64,000 nucleotides of DNA from an uncultured Eubacteriales bacterium (GTDB taxonomy: Bacteria > Bacillota > Clostridia > Christensenellales > Borkfalkiaceae): NCBI GenBank assembly GCA_900543915.1, contig UQTB01000008.1, forward strand, positions 1 to 64,000, written 5' to 3'. This document shows positions 24,891 to 33,493 of the stretch, piece after piece. A program made the translations under genes and the position numbers. The stretch's first letter is position 1; every line of letters starts with the position of its first letter. Below the pieces are notes generated by a model that searched no databases, was not told the origin of the DNA, and worked only from the letters and a program-made list of their open reading frames with translations.

Positions 24891-26714
24891 ATGACGACGT
24901 TAACATTATGCGAGCGCGAGCTCGCCGATTATATGCTCCGCATGACGGGGGAGAAGGGCTCGATCGCTCTCTTTTCCGAAAACGGAGCTTCTTTCTTGGA
25001 AGAGCATTATACGATCGACGTTACGGGCGGGCGCGGCAGCATCCGGGCGAACCGCCCGCGCGCGTTGCTGCTCGGAATATACGATTTTCTGCGGCGCTGC
25101 GGGTGCCGCTTTCTCCGCCCGGGGAAGACCGGCGAGGTGATTCCCCGCGTGCCGCTGGAATCGATCGACGTTCACGCGGAAGTCTCTCCGGCGAGCCGGC
25201 ACCGCGGCATCACCATCGAGGGCGCCGTCTCTCTGGAGAACGTGCTCGACCTCATCGAGTGGGCGCCGAAGGCGGGGTTCAACAGCTACTTTATCCAGTT
25301 CCGCACGGCGTTTGAGTTCTTCGACCGCTGGTATTCGCATGCCGGGAACGATCTGATTCCGCGCGAGCCCTTTTCGGAGGAAGACGCCGCGCGCTTTGTC
25401 CGCCTGATCGCGGAGAAGGTAAAGGAGCGCGATATGATCTTTCACGCGGTGGGGCACGGCTGGACGGCCGCCTGCGTGGGCATTTCCGCCGACGGCTGGA
25501 AGGGAATGGACGACGATCTGACCGACCGCCAGCGCGGGATGCTCGCGGAAATCGGCGGAAAGAGGGGCTTTTTCAACGGAATCCCGCTGAATACCAATCT
25601 CTGCTATTCCGATCCCGCCGTGCGGGAGCGCATGGCGGAAGAAGTGGTGTCCTATGCCGCGGCGCATCCGGAGGTGGACGTGCTGCATCTCTGGCTGGCG
25701 GACGACTCCAATAACGTCTGCGAATGCGCGGCGTGCGCTGAGCGGCGTTTTTCGGATTGGTACGTCATGATGCTCAACGAGATCGACCGCCGTCTGACCG
25801 CCCTCCATATCCGGACGAAGATCTGCTTTCTGGTTTATCTGGACCTCTACTGGGCGCCGGAGACCGAACGGATCCGGAATCAGGACCGTTTTATCATGAT
25901 GTTTGCGCCCATCTTCCGCTCGTATGCGAAGCCGTACGACTGTTCGGAGGCGGGCGAACCGCTCCGATATGTGCGCAACAAGGTGGTTTATCCGCATACG
26001 ACGGCGCCGTACGTGCGCTTTCTCAGGGATTGGCAGGCACAGTTTCAGGGGGATTCGTTCGATTTCGATTATCACCTGATGTGGGATATCAACCGGGATC
26101 TCGGCGGGGAGATCATCGCCGAGGTGCTGTACCGGGATATCCGCGCGCTGCCGGTTCTGGGGCTGAACGGATTTATGAGCTGTCAGATCCAGCGCGCGTT
26201 CTATCCCAACGGGCTGGCGTTTTACGTGATGGGGCGCGCGCTGTTTGACGGGCAGATCGGCTATGAGGCGCTGCGCGAGGAATATTACCGCGGGGCGTTC
26301 GGAAAACACGCGCCGTTCGCGATGCGTTTTTACGAGACGCTGGAGCGCACCGTTCCCTTTTCCTATTTCAAGGAAGAGACGGACGGGAAAACCGCGCTTC
26401 CCCTTCTCAGGGAAGCGCAGGCGTTTTTGCGAAAAACGCTGAGCGAATTTCCGGCAGACGCAGAGGACGATACCCGCCGCGAGAGCCTGGAGATTCTGCG
26501 GTTTACGGCGGAAAACGCTCTCCGTACGGCGGAAGTGCTCATATTGAAGGAAGAGGGCGCGCCCGCCGGGCAGGTGCAGGAGGCCGCCGCTGCGCGCCGG
26601 CGCTTTTTCAACGAGAACGAATTGCGGTTTCAGCCGTATGCGGACGGATTTTACGTCAACATGATAACGGACGGCTTTATCGACGCGAAAGAGGTGGGAA
26701 TCTATGCGGAATGA
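24891..26714 (+). CDS. DUF4838-domain protein, glycoside-hydrolase-like
   Basis: The protein has 607 residues and no signal peptide. The N-terminal part (about 1-100) resembles the non-catalytic alpha/beta domain found before GH20/GH67-like barrels (RALLLGIYDFLRRCGCRFL). The central barrel contains HRGITIEGAV, DLIEWAPKAGFNSYFIQ and the DUF4838 hallmark WLADDSNNVCECAAC with Cys277, Cys279 and Cys282. Relatives are linked to uronic acid or hexosamine-containing glycans, but no activity is established that I can name. A ribosome site (AGGAG) lies seven bases before the start. The gene overlaps the next one by 11 bases. It probably acts in the cytosol on imported fragments. Confidence 0.75.
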   Translation: MTTLTLCERELADYMLRMTGEKGSIALFSENGASFLEEHYTIDVTGGRGSIRANRPRALLLGIYDFLRRCGCRFLRPGKTGEVIPRVPLESIDVHAEVSPASRHRGITIEGAVSLENVLDLIEWAPKAGFNSYFIQFRTAFEFFDRWYSHAGNDLIPREPFSEEDAARFVRLIAEKVKERDMIFHAVGHGWTAACVGISADGWKGMDDDLTDRQRGMLAEIGGKRGFFNGIPLNTNLCYSDPAVRERMAEEVVSYAAAHPEVDVLHLWLADDSNNVCECAACAERRFSDWYVMMLNEIDRRLTALHIRTKICFLVYLDLYWAPETERIRNQDRFIMMFAPIFRSYAKPYDCSEAGEPLRYVRNKVVYPHTTAPYVRFLRDWQAQFQGDSFDFDYHLMWDINRDLGGEIIAEVLYRDIRALPVLGLNGFMSCQIQRAFYPNGLAFYVMGRALFDGQIGYEALREEYYRGAFGKHAPFAMRFYETLERTVPFSYFKEETDGKTALPLLREAQAFLRKTLSEFPADAEDDTRRESLEILRFTAENALRTAEVLILKEEGAPAGQVQEAAAARRRFFNENELRFQPYADGFYVNMITDGFIDAKEVGIYAE

Positions 26715-28758
26715 CAGAATCTGGATGAGAGAGACGGGGGCGCCGCGTTACGCGGAATTTTTATCCGTGTTTTCCTATGCGGGGGGCAGGGCGGAGCTGA
26801 AGATCTCCGCGGACCGCCAGTACGCCGCTTTGATCAACGGGCAGTACGCCGCAAACGGGCAGTATGCGGATCCGCCGCACGTCTGCAGCTACGATCTCGT
26901 CGACGTGACCGCTCTTCTGCATGAGGGGCAAAACGAACTCGTCGTGATCGCGTTTCATTCGGATGCGGATTTCGCGCTCGCGCGCACCGCGGAGCCCGGC
27001 GTGTCGTTCGCTTTGAGCATCGACGGAAAAATCGCCGCCCGCTCGGGGGCGGAAACGCTCTGCCGCGCTTCCGCCCGGTACCGCGTCGGCGCAGTCGTCA
27101 CGCCGCAGCTGGGCTACGGCTGGGAATACGATTTTACCGCCGCGGAGGGCGGCTGGGAGCCCTGCGTTCCTGCGCCCGCGCGCGCGGAACGGCCGCGCCC
27201 GATCAGGCGCTGCGCGCTTTCTTCGCCCCTGCCGGCGGAGGTCGCCGCACAGGGGATTTTCTCCTACCGCGGCGGCAATACGGCGGCGGAACGGGCCCAG
27301 AACGCCTGGCTCTCCACGCTTCGCTTTTCCGCGATGACGGGGGAGCTCCGGCAGGAAGCGGCGCGGCTTTGCCGCCCTGTCACCTTCCGCGCGGACGAGG
27401 GCGACGGCGTTTTCGTGCTCGTCGACCTGGGGCGCGAGACGGCCGGATACCTTTCCCTCTCCGTGAGCGTGAAAGAGGACTGCGACGCCGTTCTCGTCTG
27501 GGGCGAGCACCTCGCCGATCTTCGGATCCGTTCGCAGGTCGGCGGGCGGAACTTTGCGTCCGCGCTTCGCCTGGCTGCGGGAAAAAACGAATTGGACGAA
27601 TATTTGCACCGCATGGGCTGCCGGTATCTCTGCCTGTTTGCGGAGTGCTCCGAAATAACCGTCGGGCGCCTCACGCTGCGCGCGGCGGAATATCCCTTTC
27701 ATACGGTGAAAAGGTCGTTTGACGACCGCCTTCTGCAAAAGATCTACGAGACGGGCGAGCGCACGCTGCGCCTGTGCGTTCACGAGCATTACGAGGACTG
27801 CCCCTGGCGGGAACAGGCGCTCTACGGGATGGATTCCCGCAATCAGATGCTGTTCGGCTACAGCGTGTTCGAGGAATACGAACTGCCGCGCGCGGGGCTG
27901 AGACTGCTTGCGGAAACCGCGCGGGCGGACGGCCTGCTCGATCTCTGCGCGCCTGCGCGCGCCGCGATCACCATTCCCGCCTTCTCCGCTTATTGGCTGA
28001 TTGCGCTGAAAGAAAACGCGGACGCGGATTTTGACGAGCCCTTTTTGCGGGAGATGTTCCCGTACGCGCTCGGCATGCTCGAGGCGTTCCGCGCGCACAC
28101 GGACGGCCGCGGCCTGTATGCGTTTCCCGAGCCCTGTTACTGGAATTTTCACGAGTGGACGGCGGGGCTGGACGGCGACGTCATCTTCCGGGACGCGCCC
28201 ATCGAGCCGTACGGCGACGGCGCGCTGACCGCGCTGGTTCTGATTGCGGTCAGGGGAATCGCCGCGCTCGCGCTCCGTCTGGGCGAGACAAAGCAGGCCG
28301 CCGCGGCAAATGCCTATGCCGCGCGCCTGGCAGCCGCGCTCGACGGCTATTATGATGAAGAAAAGGGGCTTTACGCTTCCCGCCTGACGGAAAGCGGTCT
28401 GGAGGGATGGCACGCGTATACGCAGGCGCTGTTCGTGCTCACGGGCGAGCTTTCTCCCGAACGCGCGCGGCGGCTGTGCGCGGAGCTCAAGGAAGAAAAG
28501 CGGGTCGTCCCCATGACGTTCGCCTCTCTGCAGCTGAAGTACGACGCGATTCTGAAGACGGACGGCGACGTTTCGTTCTGCGTGAACGAGGTGTGCGACG
28601 TGTTCGGCAAAATGCTCTTTTCGGGGGCGACGTCTTATTGGGAAACGGCTTACGGCGAGGCGGATTTCGACGATGCGGGCAGCCTTTGCCACGGCTGGTC
28701 GGCGGTGGGCTGCTGGCTGCTGTGCCGCTGCGGGCTTGCGAAAAAGGATTCGGTATGA
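26704..28758 (+). CDS. GH78-like alpha-L-rhamnosidase
   Basis: The protein has 684 residues and no signal peptide. An N-terminal beta-sandwich carrier module (DVTALLHEGQNELVVIAFH) is followed by a second sandwich and then the (alpha/alpha)6 barrel. The GH78 signature is HEHYEDCPWREQALYGMDSR: Asp365, Cys366 and Glu370 lie in the DCPxREQ motif that carries the acid residue in rhamnosidases. Later FHEWTAGLDGD and SATSYWETAYGE-type segments fit the barrel. The expected reaction is release of terminal rhamnose from an imported oligosaccharide in the cytosol. The fold assignment is strong; rhamnose as the sugar is inferred from the family. Confidence 0.82.
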   Translation: MRNDRIWMRETGAPRYAEFLSVFSYAGGRAELKISADRQYAALINGQYAANGQYADPPHVCSYDLVDVTALLHEGQNELVVIAFHSDADFALARTAEPGVSFALSIDGKIAARSGAETLCRASARYRVGAVVTPQLGYGWEYDFTAAEGGWEPCVPAPARAERPRPIRRCALSSPLPAEVAAQGIFSYRGGNTAAERAQNAWLSTLRFSAMTGELRQEAARLCRPVTFRADEGDGVFVLVDLGRETAGYLSLSVSVKEDCDAVLVWGEHLADLRIRSQVGGRNFASALRLAAGKNELDEYLHRMGCRYLCLFAECSEITVGRLTLRAAEYPFHTVKRSFDDRLLQKIYETGERTLRLCVHEHYEDCPWREQALYGMDSRNQMLFGYSVFEEYELPRAGLRLLAETARADGLLDLCAPARAAITIPAFSAYWLIALKENADADFDEPFLREMFPYALGMLEAFRAHTDGRGLYAFPEPCYWNFHEWTAGLDGDVIFRDAPIEPYGDGALTALVLIAVRGIAALALRLGETKQAAAANAYAARLAAALDGYYDEEKGLYASRLTESGLEGWHAYTQALFVLTGELSPERARRLCAELKEEKRVVPMTFASLQLKYDAILKTDGDVSFCVNEVCDVFGKMLFSGATSYWETAYGEADFDDAGSLCHGWSAVGCWLLCRCGLAKKDSV

Positions 28759-30800
28759 TCGGGTTTCACGGATATTATCGGGACGGCGCAGTCGTTCAGC
28801 GGCGCGCTCCCGTTATTGTAAAAGGATACGCGGAAGGCGAGGTGCTCTGTACGCTTGCGGGCGGCGCGTACCGCGAGACGCGCGCGGTGCAGGCCCGGGA
28901 CGGCGCTTTTACCGCGGTATTCCCCGCAGTGGAGGATACCCGCTCGCGTTTTACGCTCTCCGCGACCTGCGGGGAAGAAACGGCTGCGGTTTCCCTGCGG
29001 TTCGGCGACGTCTATCTGGCGGCGGGGCAGTCCAATATGTCCTACGTGCTTTCGGCGACGGAGGACTGGGAGGCGTGGCTCGCGCGCGCCGCGGCGGCGG
29101 ACGTCGCGGTGCTGAACCTGACCGAACCCGCGGTTTCCTCCACCGAGGAAGTGACGCGCCCCGTCCGCCCGCTCGGTGATCTCTGCCGGGAATACGCGTG
29201 GACGCCGGGCAGAGACTGTTCGGAGGTCTCCGCAATCTGCGTGCAGACGGCGGCGCTGCTGAGCGAAAAAAACAAGGTCCCCGTGGGCGTCGTGCAGACG
29301 GCCATGGGCGGTTTGAGCGTGGAATCTTACCTGAAACGGGAGAGCGTGGAAGCGGACGAAGCGCTCGTCTCTTTCTTGAAAGAGGCGGGGCGTTATCAGC
29401 CGGAGAACGCGTATAACTGCGCGGGGGAGCGGAACTTCACGCAGGTCGCGGGGCTTTGGAATGAGAAGATCGCCCCGCTGACCGGTTTTTCGTTTGCGGG
29501 CATCTTCTGGTATCTGGGGGAGAGCAGCGCGTGGGATTACCCCTTTGCGGAGCAGTTCGGCAAGATGATGCGCATGCTCCTGCGCGATTACCGCGCGGCG
29601 TTCGGGGAGATTCCCTTTGCAGCAATCCATATCGCGCCCGAATACTATCCCTACGGCGACCGGTACGGTTATCTGTACGTCAATGAGGTCCTGACCGATC
29701 TGCAGAGGATTCCCGGCGTGTTCGCTCTCCCGGTCTACGATATCGAACCGCGCTGGATGCGGGCGGACGGCGCGCTCTATTATCATCCCATACACCCCGT
29801 CAACAAGGCGCCGATTTCCGTTCGCCTGGCGGAAGCGTTTTCGGGCGGGCGGGCGCGCTGGCCCGAGATTGCCTCCGTTTCGTTTGCGGAGGGCAAAGCG
29901 GTCTGCAGGATCGCGCACGCCGGACCGGGCATGAGAGCGGGGACTTACCGGGGCTTTACGCTCGCGGGAAAAGACGGAAAGTATTACCCCGCCCGCGCGG
30001 TCTCGGAGGGGGGAGATACGATCGAAGTGACGTCGGAGGACGCGGCGGAGCCCGCGTTTCTGACGTACGCATTTATGCAGTATCAGGATTTCTGCGACGC
30101 GGCGTCTGCGGACGGCGCGCCCCTTCTTCCTTACCGCACCGAACGCGGCGCGGTGGAAGAGCGCTACTGTTTCCCTCCCGCCTTTCTGACGCCCGGCGCC
30201 GATAAAGTGCGGGAAAACTGCTTCGGCTGGCAGGTTGGCACCTGCCGCAAGGCAGACGTCTGGAAGAAGGGCGAGATTTACGACGCGAGCGAGGTCGCGG
30301 TGACGGTGCGCGGGGATGCGGTGATCCTGCGGGCGGTGCCCGACCCGAAGCAATATCTCCTTTTCGGCGTCTCCCCGGCGATCTGCCTCTCCGGGCATAA
30401 CCATCACATTGCGGATTACCGTTACTGGAACTTTACCCTGTCGGCGGACGGGACCGCGGAATTTCTCGGCGTCGTCGCGCGGGCGGCGGGCGGCGAGGTG
30501 TTCCGTTTCGATCTCCTGAACGGAGAGGAAAAGACGGACTGCATTCCGCTGGAGCCGGGCGAACGGCGGAGCGTTTCCGTCTCGCTGGAGCGCGGCGCGC
30601 GGGGGGATTCCGCCGCGGTGACGTTTACGCGCGGGGAACGAAAGTCCTTCGTGCAGGCGGAATTTCTGTTCCGCGCCCGTTTGCCCGTCACCGTCCGGCT
30701 GGAGGGGCTGACCGTATCCGACGTCAGCCGTTCCGAACGCGGGCGGGAGGCGTTCAGGGAATCGCTGCGCGGAGATATCGCGCTGCCCGATCAAAAGTAA
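28755..30800 (+). CDS. Sialate O-acetylesterase-like SGNH esterase
   Basis: The protein has 681 residues with no signal peptide. The ATG at 28755 overlaps the rhamnosidase stop by four bases. After an N-terminal beta domain comes the esterase: LAAGQSNMSYV (Ser93 nucleophile), VVQTAMGGLSVESYL (oxyanion Gly region), FWYLGESSA and the late HPIHPVNK block (His347). This is the layout of SASA-type carbohydrate esterases, which remove acetyl groups from sugars. The C-terminal third is beta-rich and unassigned. It is the last gene of the cluster and is followed by a strong terminator. In FWYLGESSA the usual QGE reads LGE. Confidence 0.83.
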   Translation: MIGFHGYYRDGAVVQRRAPVIVKGYAEGEVLCTLAGGAYRETRAVQARDGAFTAVFPAVEDTRSRFTLSATCGEETAAVSLRFGDVYLAAGQSNMSYVLSATEDWEAWLARAAAADVAVLNLTEPAVSSTEEVTRPVRPLGDLCREYAWTPGRDCSEVSAICVQTAALLSEKNKVPVGVVQTAMGGLSVESYLKRESVEADEALVSFLKEAGRYQPENAYNCAGERNFTQVAGLWNEKIAPLTGFSFAGIFWYLGESSAWDYPFAEQFGKMMRMLLRDYRAAFGEIPFAAIHIAPEYYPYGDRYGYLYVNEVLTDLQRIPGVFALPVYDIEPRWMRADGALYYHPIHPVNKAPISVRLAEAFSGGRARWPEIASVSFAEGKAVCRIAHAGPGMRAGTYRGFTLAGKDGKYYPARAVSEGGDTIEVTSEDAAEPAFLTYAFMQYQDFCDAASADGAPLLPYRTERGAVEERYCFPPAFLTPGADKVRENCFGWQVGTCRKADVWKKGEIYDASEVAVTVRGDAVILRAVPDPKQYLLFGVSPAICLSGHNHHIADYRYWNFTLSADGTAEFLGVVARAAGGEVFRFDLLNGEEKTDCIPLEPGERRSVSVSLERGARGDSAAVTFTRGERKSFVQAEFLFRARLPVTVRLEGLTVSDVSRSERGREAFRESLRGDIALPDQK

Positions 30801-30809
30801 ATACGGCAG

Positions 30810-30835
30810 AGGCGGCCCCCGGGCCGCCTTTTTTT
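30810..30835 (+). terminator. Terminator of the glycan cluster
   Basis: A perfect nine-base-pair AGGCGGCCC/GGGCCGCCT stem is followed by a seven-T tract, ten bases after the esterase stop codon. Confidence 0.92.
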
Positions 30836-31309
30836 GCGCGGGAAATCCGGTTGCACGGGAGAAAACGCGGCCGGGCGCAGACCTGATTTGAGGCAAAGAA
30901 AAATTTTTTAAAAAATTTTCAAAAAAAGGTGGAATATTGAGCGATTCGGGCGGTAGTATAAGATAAATTCTATCGTTCTGTCGCCGATGCCGGAATTCAA
31001 CGGAAAGAGGGATTTCCGCAGGCATTGCGCAGGTCGTCAGGCATTTCCGTATCGATAAGAAAGTCGGTAATAAGCGCAGAGGCGGAGAGTAAGCGGAAAT
31101 ACTGCTTCGCAAGACAAATACTATAATATGTATTGCGGAGAAAGCGCCCTCGGAAATGCGGAAAAATTTATTCAATTTAATACCGTATCAGTATAATTAT
31201 TTAAAAAAATAGTCGAAATTTGTAATTTTTTATAGAAAATTCAATATATTGAACGCATTTCCCTTTTCAAAAAGGTAGAATTTAAAAAGGATTTGTGAGG
31301 GATTTGCAG
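30836..31309. other. AT-rich intergenic region before the HTH gene
   Basis: I see no gene here. The first part holds A/T runs that can pair with each other (30899-30925). The distal part contains a perfect palindrome at 31240-31253, listed separately. No promoter with correct spacing is convincing, although TATAAT-like strings occur near 31122 and 31190. Confidence 0.5.
31240..31253. promoter_or_regulatory. 14-bp palindrome, candidate operator of the HTH gene
   Basis: TTCAATATATTGAA is a perfect palindrome 57 bases before the ATG of the small HTH protein gene. Its size and place suit autoregulation by a dimeric XRE-type regulator. Confidence 0.5.
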
Positions 31310-31558
31310 ATGGAATTGATCGAAGTGGTTTCGGAGAGGATGAAGGCGTTGCTGGAAGCGTACGATTACTCGCAGTACATGCTCTTTCTGAAAAGCGGAG
31401 TTCCGCGTTCGACGATATCCATGATCCTGAATTGCAGGGTAACGGATGTGCGCCTGAGCACGCTCTATAATTTCTGCAGGGGATTCGAACTCCCCATTCG
31501 GGATTTTTTCGACTACGAGCTGTTTGACTTTCAGTTCGTTGCCGATAATGCGGGCTGA
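31310..31558 (+). CDS. Small XRE-like helix-turn-helix protein
   Basis: The protein has 82 residues from the ATG at 31310 (GAGGG ribosome site eight bases before); a GTG at 31295 would add five residues. The HTH is QYMLFLKSGVPRSTISMILN followed by the recognition-helix context DVRLSTLYNFCRGFELPIRD, the usual shape of Cro/CI-type domains, with nothing else attached. The stop overlaps the next start by one base. The pair forms a small operon. It is probably a repressor of itself or of a neighbour. Confidence 0.8.
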   Translation: MELIEVVSERMKALLEAYDYSQYMLFLKSGVPRSTISMILNCRVTDVRLSTLYNFCRGFELPIRDFFDYELFDFQFVADNAG

Positions 31559-31848
31559 TGATGGGAGAACGGAGAGATAAGCGGTTGGAAGCCGATCTGA
31601 TTTATATCGAACAATGCGAACGGCGCCTGTCGGAGAACAGGGAGGCCTTTTTCGGCACGCTCGGGGATCTCTTCGAGCTCGCCACGCTGATTCCCGTCTG
31701 CGAGCAGTATTACGGCGCGGAGCATTTCAGGGATCACCAGGCGGTCTTCGAACTGCTCTGCGACTTTTCGGAACTGCTCGCTTTTTTCGATCAGGAGTAC
31801 AAACCTTCGGCGTTTCTCGCGGAGAAGCTCGGGCTGTTTTCCCGCTGA
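31558..31848 (+). CDS. Small helical protein, partner of the HTH protein
   Basis: The protein has 96 residues with no match I recognise. It is acidic, rich in Glu, Leu and Phe, and predicted all-helical (LIYIEQCERRLSENREAFF, ELLAFFDQEY). The start codon shares one base with the stop of the HTH gene, so the two products are made together and may bind each other, as in regulator/antagonist or toxin-antitoxin pairs. A second ATG three bases later is equally possible. Confidence 0.65.
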   Translation: MMGERRDKRLEADLIYIEQCERRLSENREAFFGTLGDLFELATLIPVCEQYYGAEHFRDHQAVFELLCDFSELLAFFDQEYKPSAFLAEKLGLFSR

Positions 31849-31854
31849 TTTCGG

Positions 31855-31887
31855 AAAAAAACGCCCCCGGCCGTGCCGGGGCGTTTT
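31855..31887. terminator. Bidirectional terminator between convergent genes
   Basis: A-rich and T-rich arms flank an ACGCCCC/GGGGCGT stem with a further GGC/GCC inner stem, so it can terminate both the HTH pair (plus) and the membrane-protein pair (minus). Confidence 0.88.
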
Positions 31888-31896
31888 TGACAGAGT

Positions 31897-32556
31897 TTAT
31901 GCCTCGGAAGATCTTTCTTTTCGGATCAGCCTGCGGCAGGACCGTTCAACGGCAAAGACCAGGGGCGCCGTCAGCAGGGATACGATCCATGTGAGATACC
32001 AGCTGAGGTCGAACGCGACCCCCGTTTCCCAGTACCAGATGATAAACGCATCGATTCCGGCGTAGATCGCGATCGCCGCGCATGCGAGGCAGATGCCCGC
32101 AATGCCGAACGGCCGTTTCTCTCCCGTCACGTACAGCAGCCCCGCAGTGAGCGCGAAGCCGCATTCCAGCATATAGAGCGCCTTGCCCACGGCATTGACG
32201 TCCAGTTCGTTGATATAGCCGGATGGGCGCATGATGGCAAAGACAATGGGGACGAACGCCGTCAGCGCGGCCACGTCGCGGAATACTTTGCCCGAGCGGC
32301 CGCCCCGGAAGGTTGCGAACAGGATCAGAATGACGAGAACGGTGATGTAGCCGAACTTGATGTCTGCTTTCGGCGTTTCCGCTTCTGGGTACAATGCCGC
32401 GTTGCAGAGAAATCTTATGATTTCCATCGCCAGAATGGCGATGGAGACGCCTATCGTGATCTTGCGGAAGTCTGTGACGCGATAAACTTTCAGCCCCGCA
32501 AAGACAATTACGGGGACAAAAACCGAAATCAGGATGAGAAAGAGAAGATCAAACAT
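31897..32556 (-). CDS. Multi-pass membrane protein of unknown function
   Basis: The protein has 219 residues and about six or seven hydrophobic helices, with a short basic C-terminal tail (RSCRRLIRKERSSEA). It overlaps the upstream membrane-protein gene by eight bases, so the two are coupled and may form one complex. I recognise no catalytic motif. Layout (alternating helices, short loops) resembles the upstream partner, and a distant relation is possible. Confidence 0.75.
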   Translation of the reverse strand: MFDLLFLILISVFVPVIVFAGLKVYRVTDFRKITIGVSIAILAMEIIRFLCNAALYPEAETPKADIKFGYITVLVILILFATFRGGRSGKVFRDVAALTAFVPIVFAIMRPSGYINELDVNAVGKALYMLECGFALTAGLLYVTGEKRPFGIAGICLACAAIAIYAGIDAFIIWYWETGVAFDLSWYLTWIVSLLTAPLVFAVERSCRRLIRKERSSEA

Positions 32557-33292
32557 GCTGCACTGCCTCCTCTTCGTCCGGTTTTCCGCCTTCGGGCGGT
32601 TTTTTCTTATGCCGCCGGCATAGTTCTATGATGCCGTATACGGCGAAGTGCGCGACGAATTCCGCGATCAGCAGAATGCAGATCCCCACCCCGAAACCCG
32701 AGAGGTTATAGAGAAAGGCGAGATAGGGATCGGTCGGGGCAAACACGGAGATCGCGCCGCCGATCAGCAGGCTGATACAGGAAGCAAAGACGAGATAGGC
32801 TCCCACGGTCAGCGCCTGCGCATAGTATTTTTTAAATTCAAACCGATACAGCTTCGCCGTCATGAGATAGAGAGCGACGGCGAGCATGGAGCCGTGATAG
32901 ATATAGCTGTGCACCTGCATCAGGGACATGTCGTATTTCCACTGCAACGCCGCGAACATGAGGAAGGCCAGGATGCTCGGGATGACGCAGAAGCCCATCG
33001 CGATATCCGAAAAGCGGTTCTTTTTAAAACAGAACACGGGAAAGGCATACATGACCATCGAGCAGAATACGATGGGGTAGCGGTTGGGAAAGAATTTATC
33101 GTCCCGCCCGATCAGGTAAACGATTTTCGCTACTTCCAGTATAACGAGCATGAAAAAGACCACCTGGATGGGGATCATCTTCTTCTTTTCATCCGCGTTT
33201 TTCAAAAACACCGTGCATAGCGTCACGTACAGAGCGATGACGACCAGCGTAATAGAAAGCGGGATGATCAGGTTTCTTAAAATTTTATCCAT
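32549..33292 (-). CDS. YwaF/TMEM164-like membrane protein
   Basis: The protein has 247 residues and about seven helices. MQVHSYIYHGSMLAVALYLM carries paired histidines in a membrane helix, a feature of the YwaF/TMEM164 group, in which these residues are conserved. The C terminus is cytoplasmic and charged (RRHKKKPPEGGKPDEEE). The role of bacterial YwaF proteins is not settled; the eukaryotic relative is a lipid acyltransferase, so a lipid-modifying role is conceivable. It has its own promoter and is first in a two-gene unit. Confidence 0.6.
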   Translation of the reverse strand: MDKILRNLIIPLSITLVVIALYVTLCTVFLKNADEKKKMIPIQVVFFMLVILEVAKIVYLIGRDDKFFPNRYPIVFCSMVMYAFPVFCFKKNRFSDIAMGFCVIPSILAFLMFAALQWKYDMSLMQVHSYIYHGSMLAVALYLMTAKLYRFEFKKYYAQALTVGAYLVFASCISLLIGGAISVFAPTDPYLAFLYNLSGFGVGICILLIAEFVAHFAVYGIIELCRRHKKKPPEGGKPDEEEAVQHV

Positions 33293-33309
33293 TGTTGCCT
33301 CCGGCGATT

Positions 33310-33338
33310 ATTGTAACAGATATGGAGAATAATTTCAA
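33310..33338 (-). promoter_or_regulatory. Promoter of the membrane-protein pair
   Basis: On the minus strand TTGAAA (33333-33338), a 17-base spacer and TACAAT (33310-33315), 18 bases upstream of the start codon. Confidence 0.65.
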
Positions 33339-33422
33339 CTGATTTGGGCGGATTGCACAGAAGTAAGGGAAAAAGCTCCGTTTCAGCGGCGGATCAGAAA
33401 AAAAGGAAGTGTCATATCTCTC

Positions 33423-33450
33423 TTGACTATCGAAAAAAAGGCGGTATAAT
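33423..33450 (+). promoter_or_regulatory. Promoter of the RHS gene
   Basis: TTGACT (33423-33428), a 16-base spacer and TATAAT (33445-33450). The ATG follows 43 bases later behind an AGGGAG ribosome site. Confidence 0.82.
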
Positions 33451-33493
33451 AAAGGCAAAATCCGCCTGTAAGGGCGTAAAAGGGAGATTTATT

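Noticed and set aside
26761..28692. Minus-strand open frame of 643 codons
   Set aside because: It is antisense to the rhamnosidase-like gene, which has clear family motifs.
30956..31080. Short frame beginning ATGCCGGAATTC in front of the HTH gene
   Set aside because: It encodes only 23 residues and has no ribosome site or recognisable leader-peptide pattern.
28650..31175. Minus-strand open frame of 841 codons
   Set aside because: It is antisense to the esterase gene and crosses its terminator; composition (Arg, Gly, His runs) is that of an antisense shadow.
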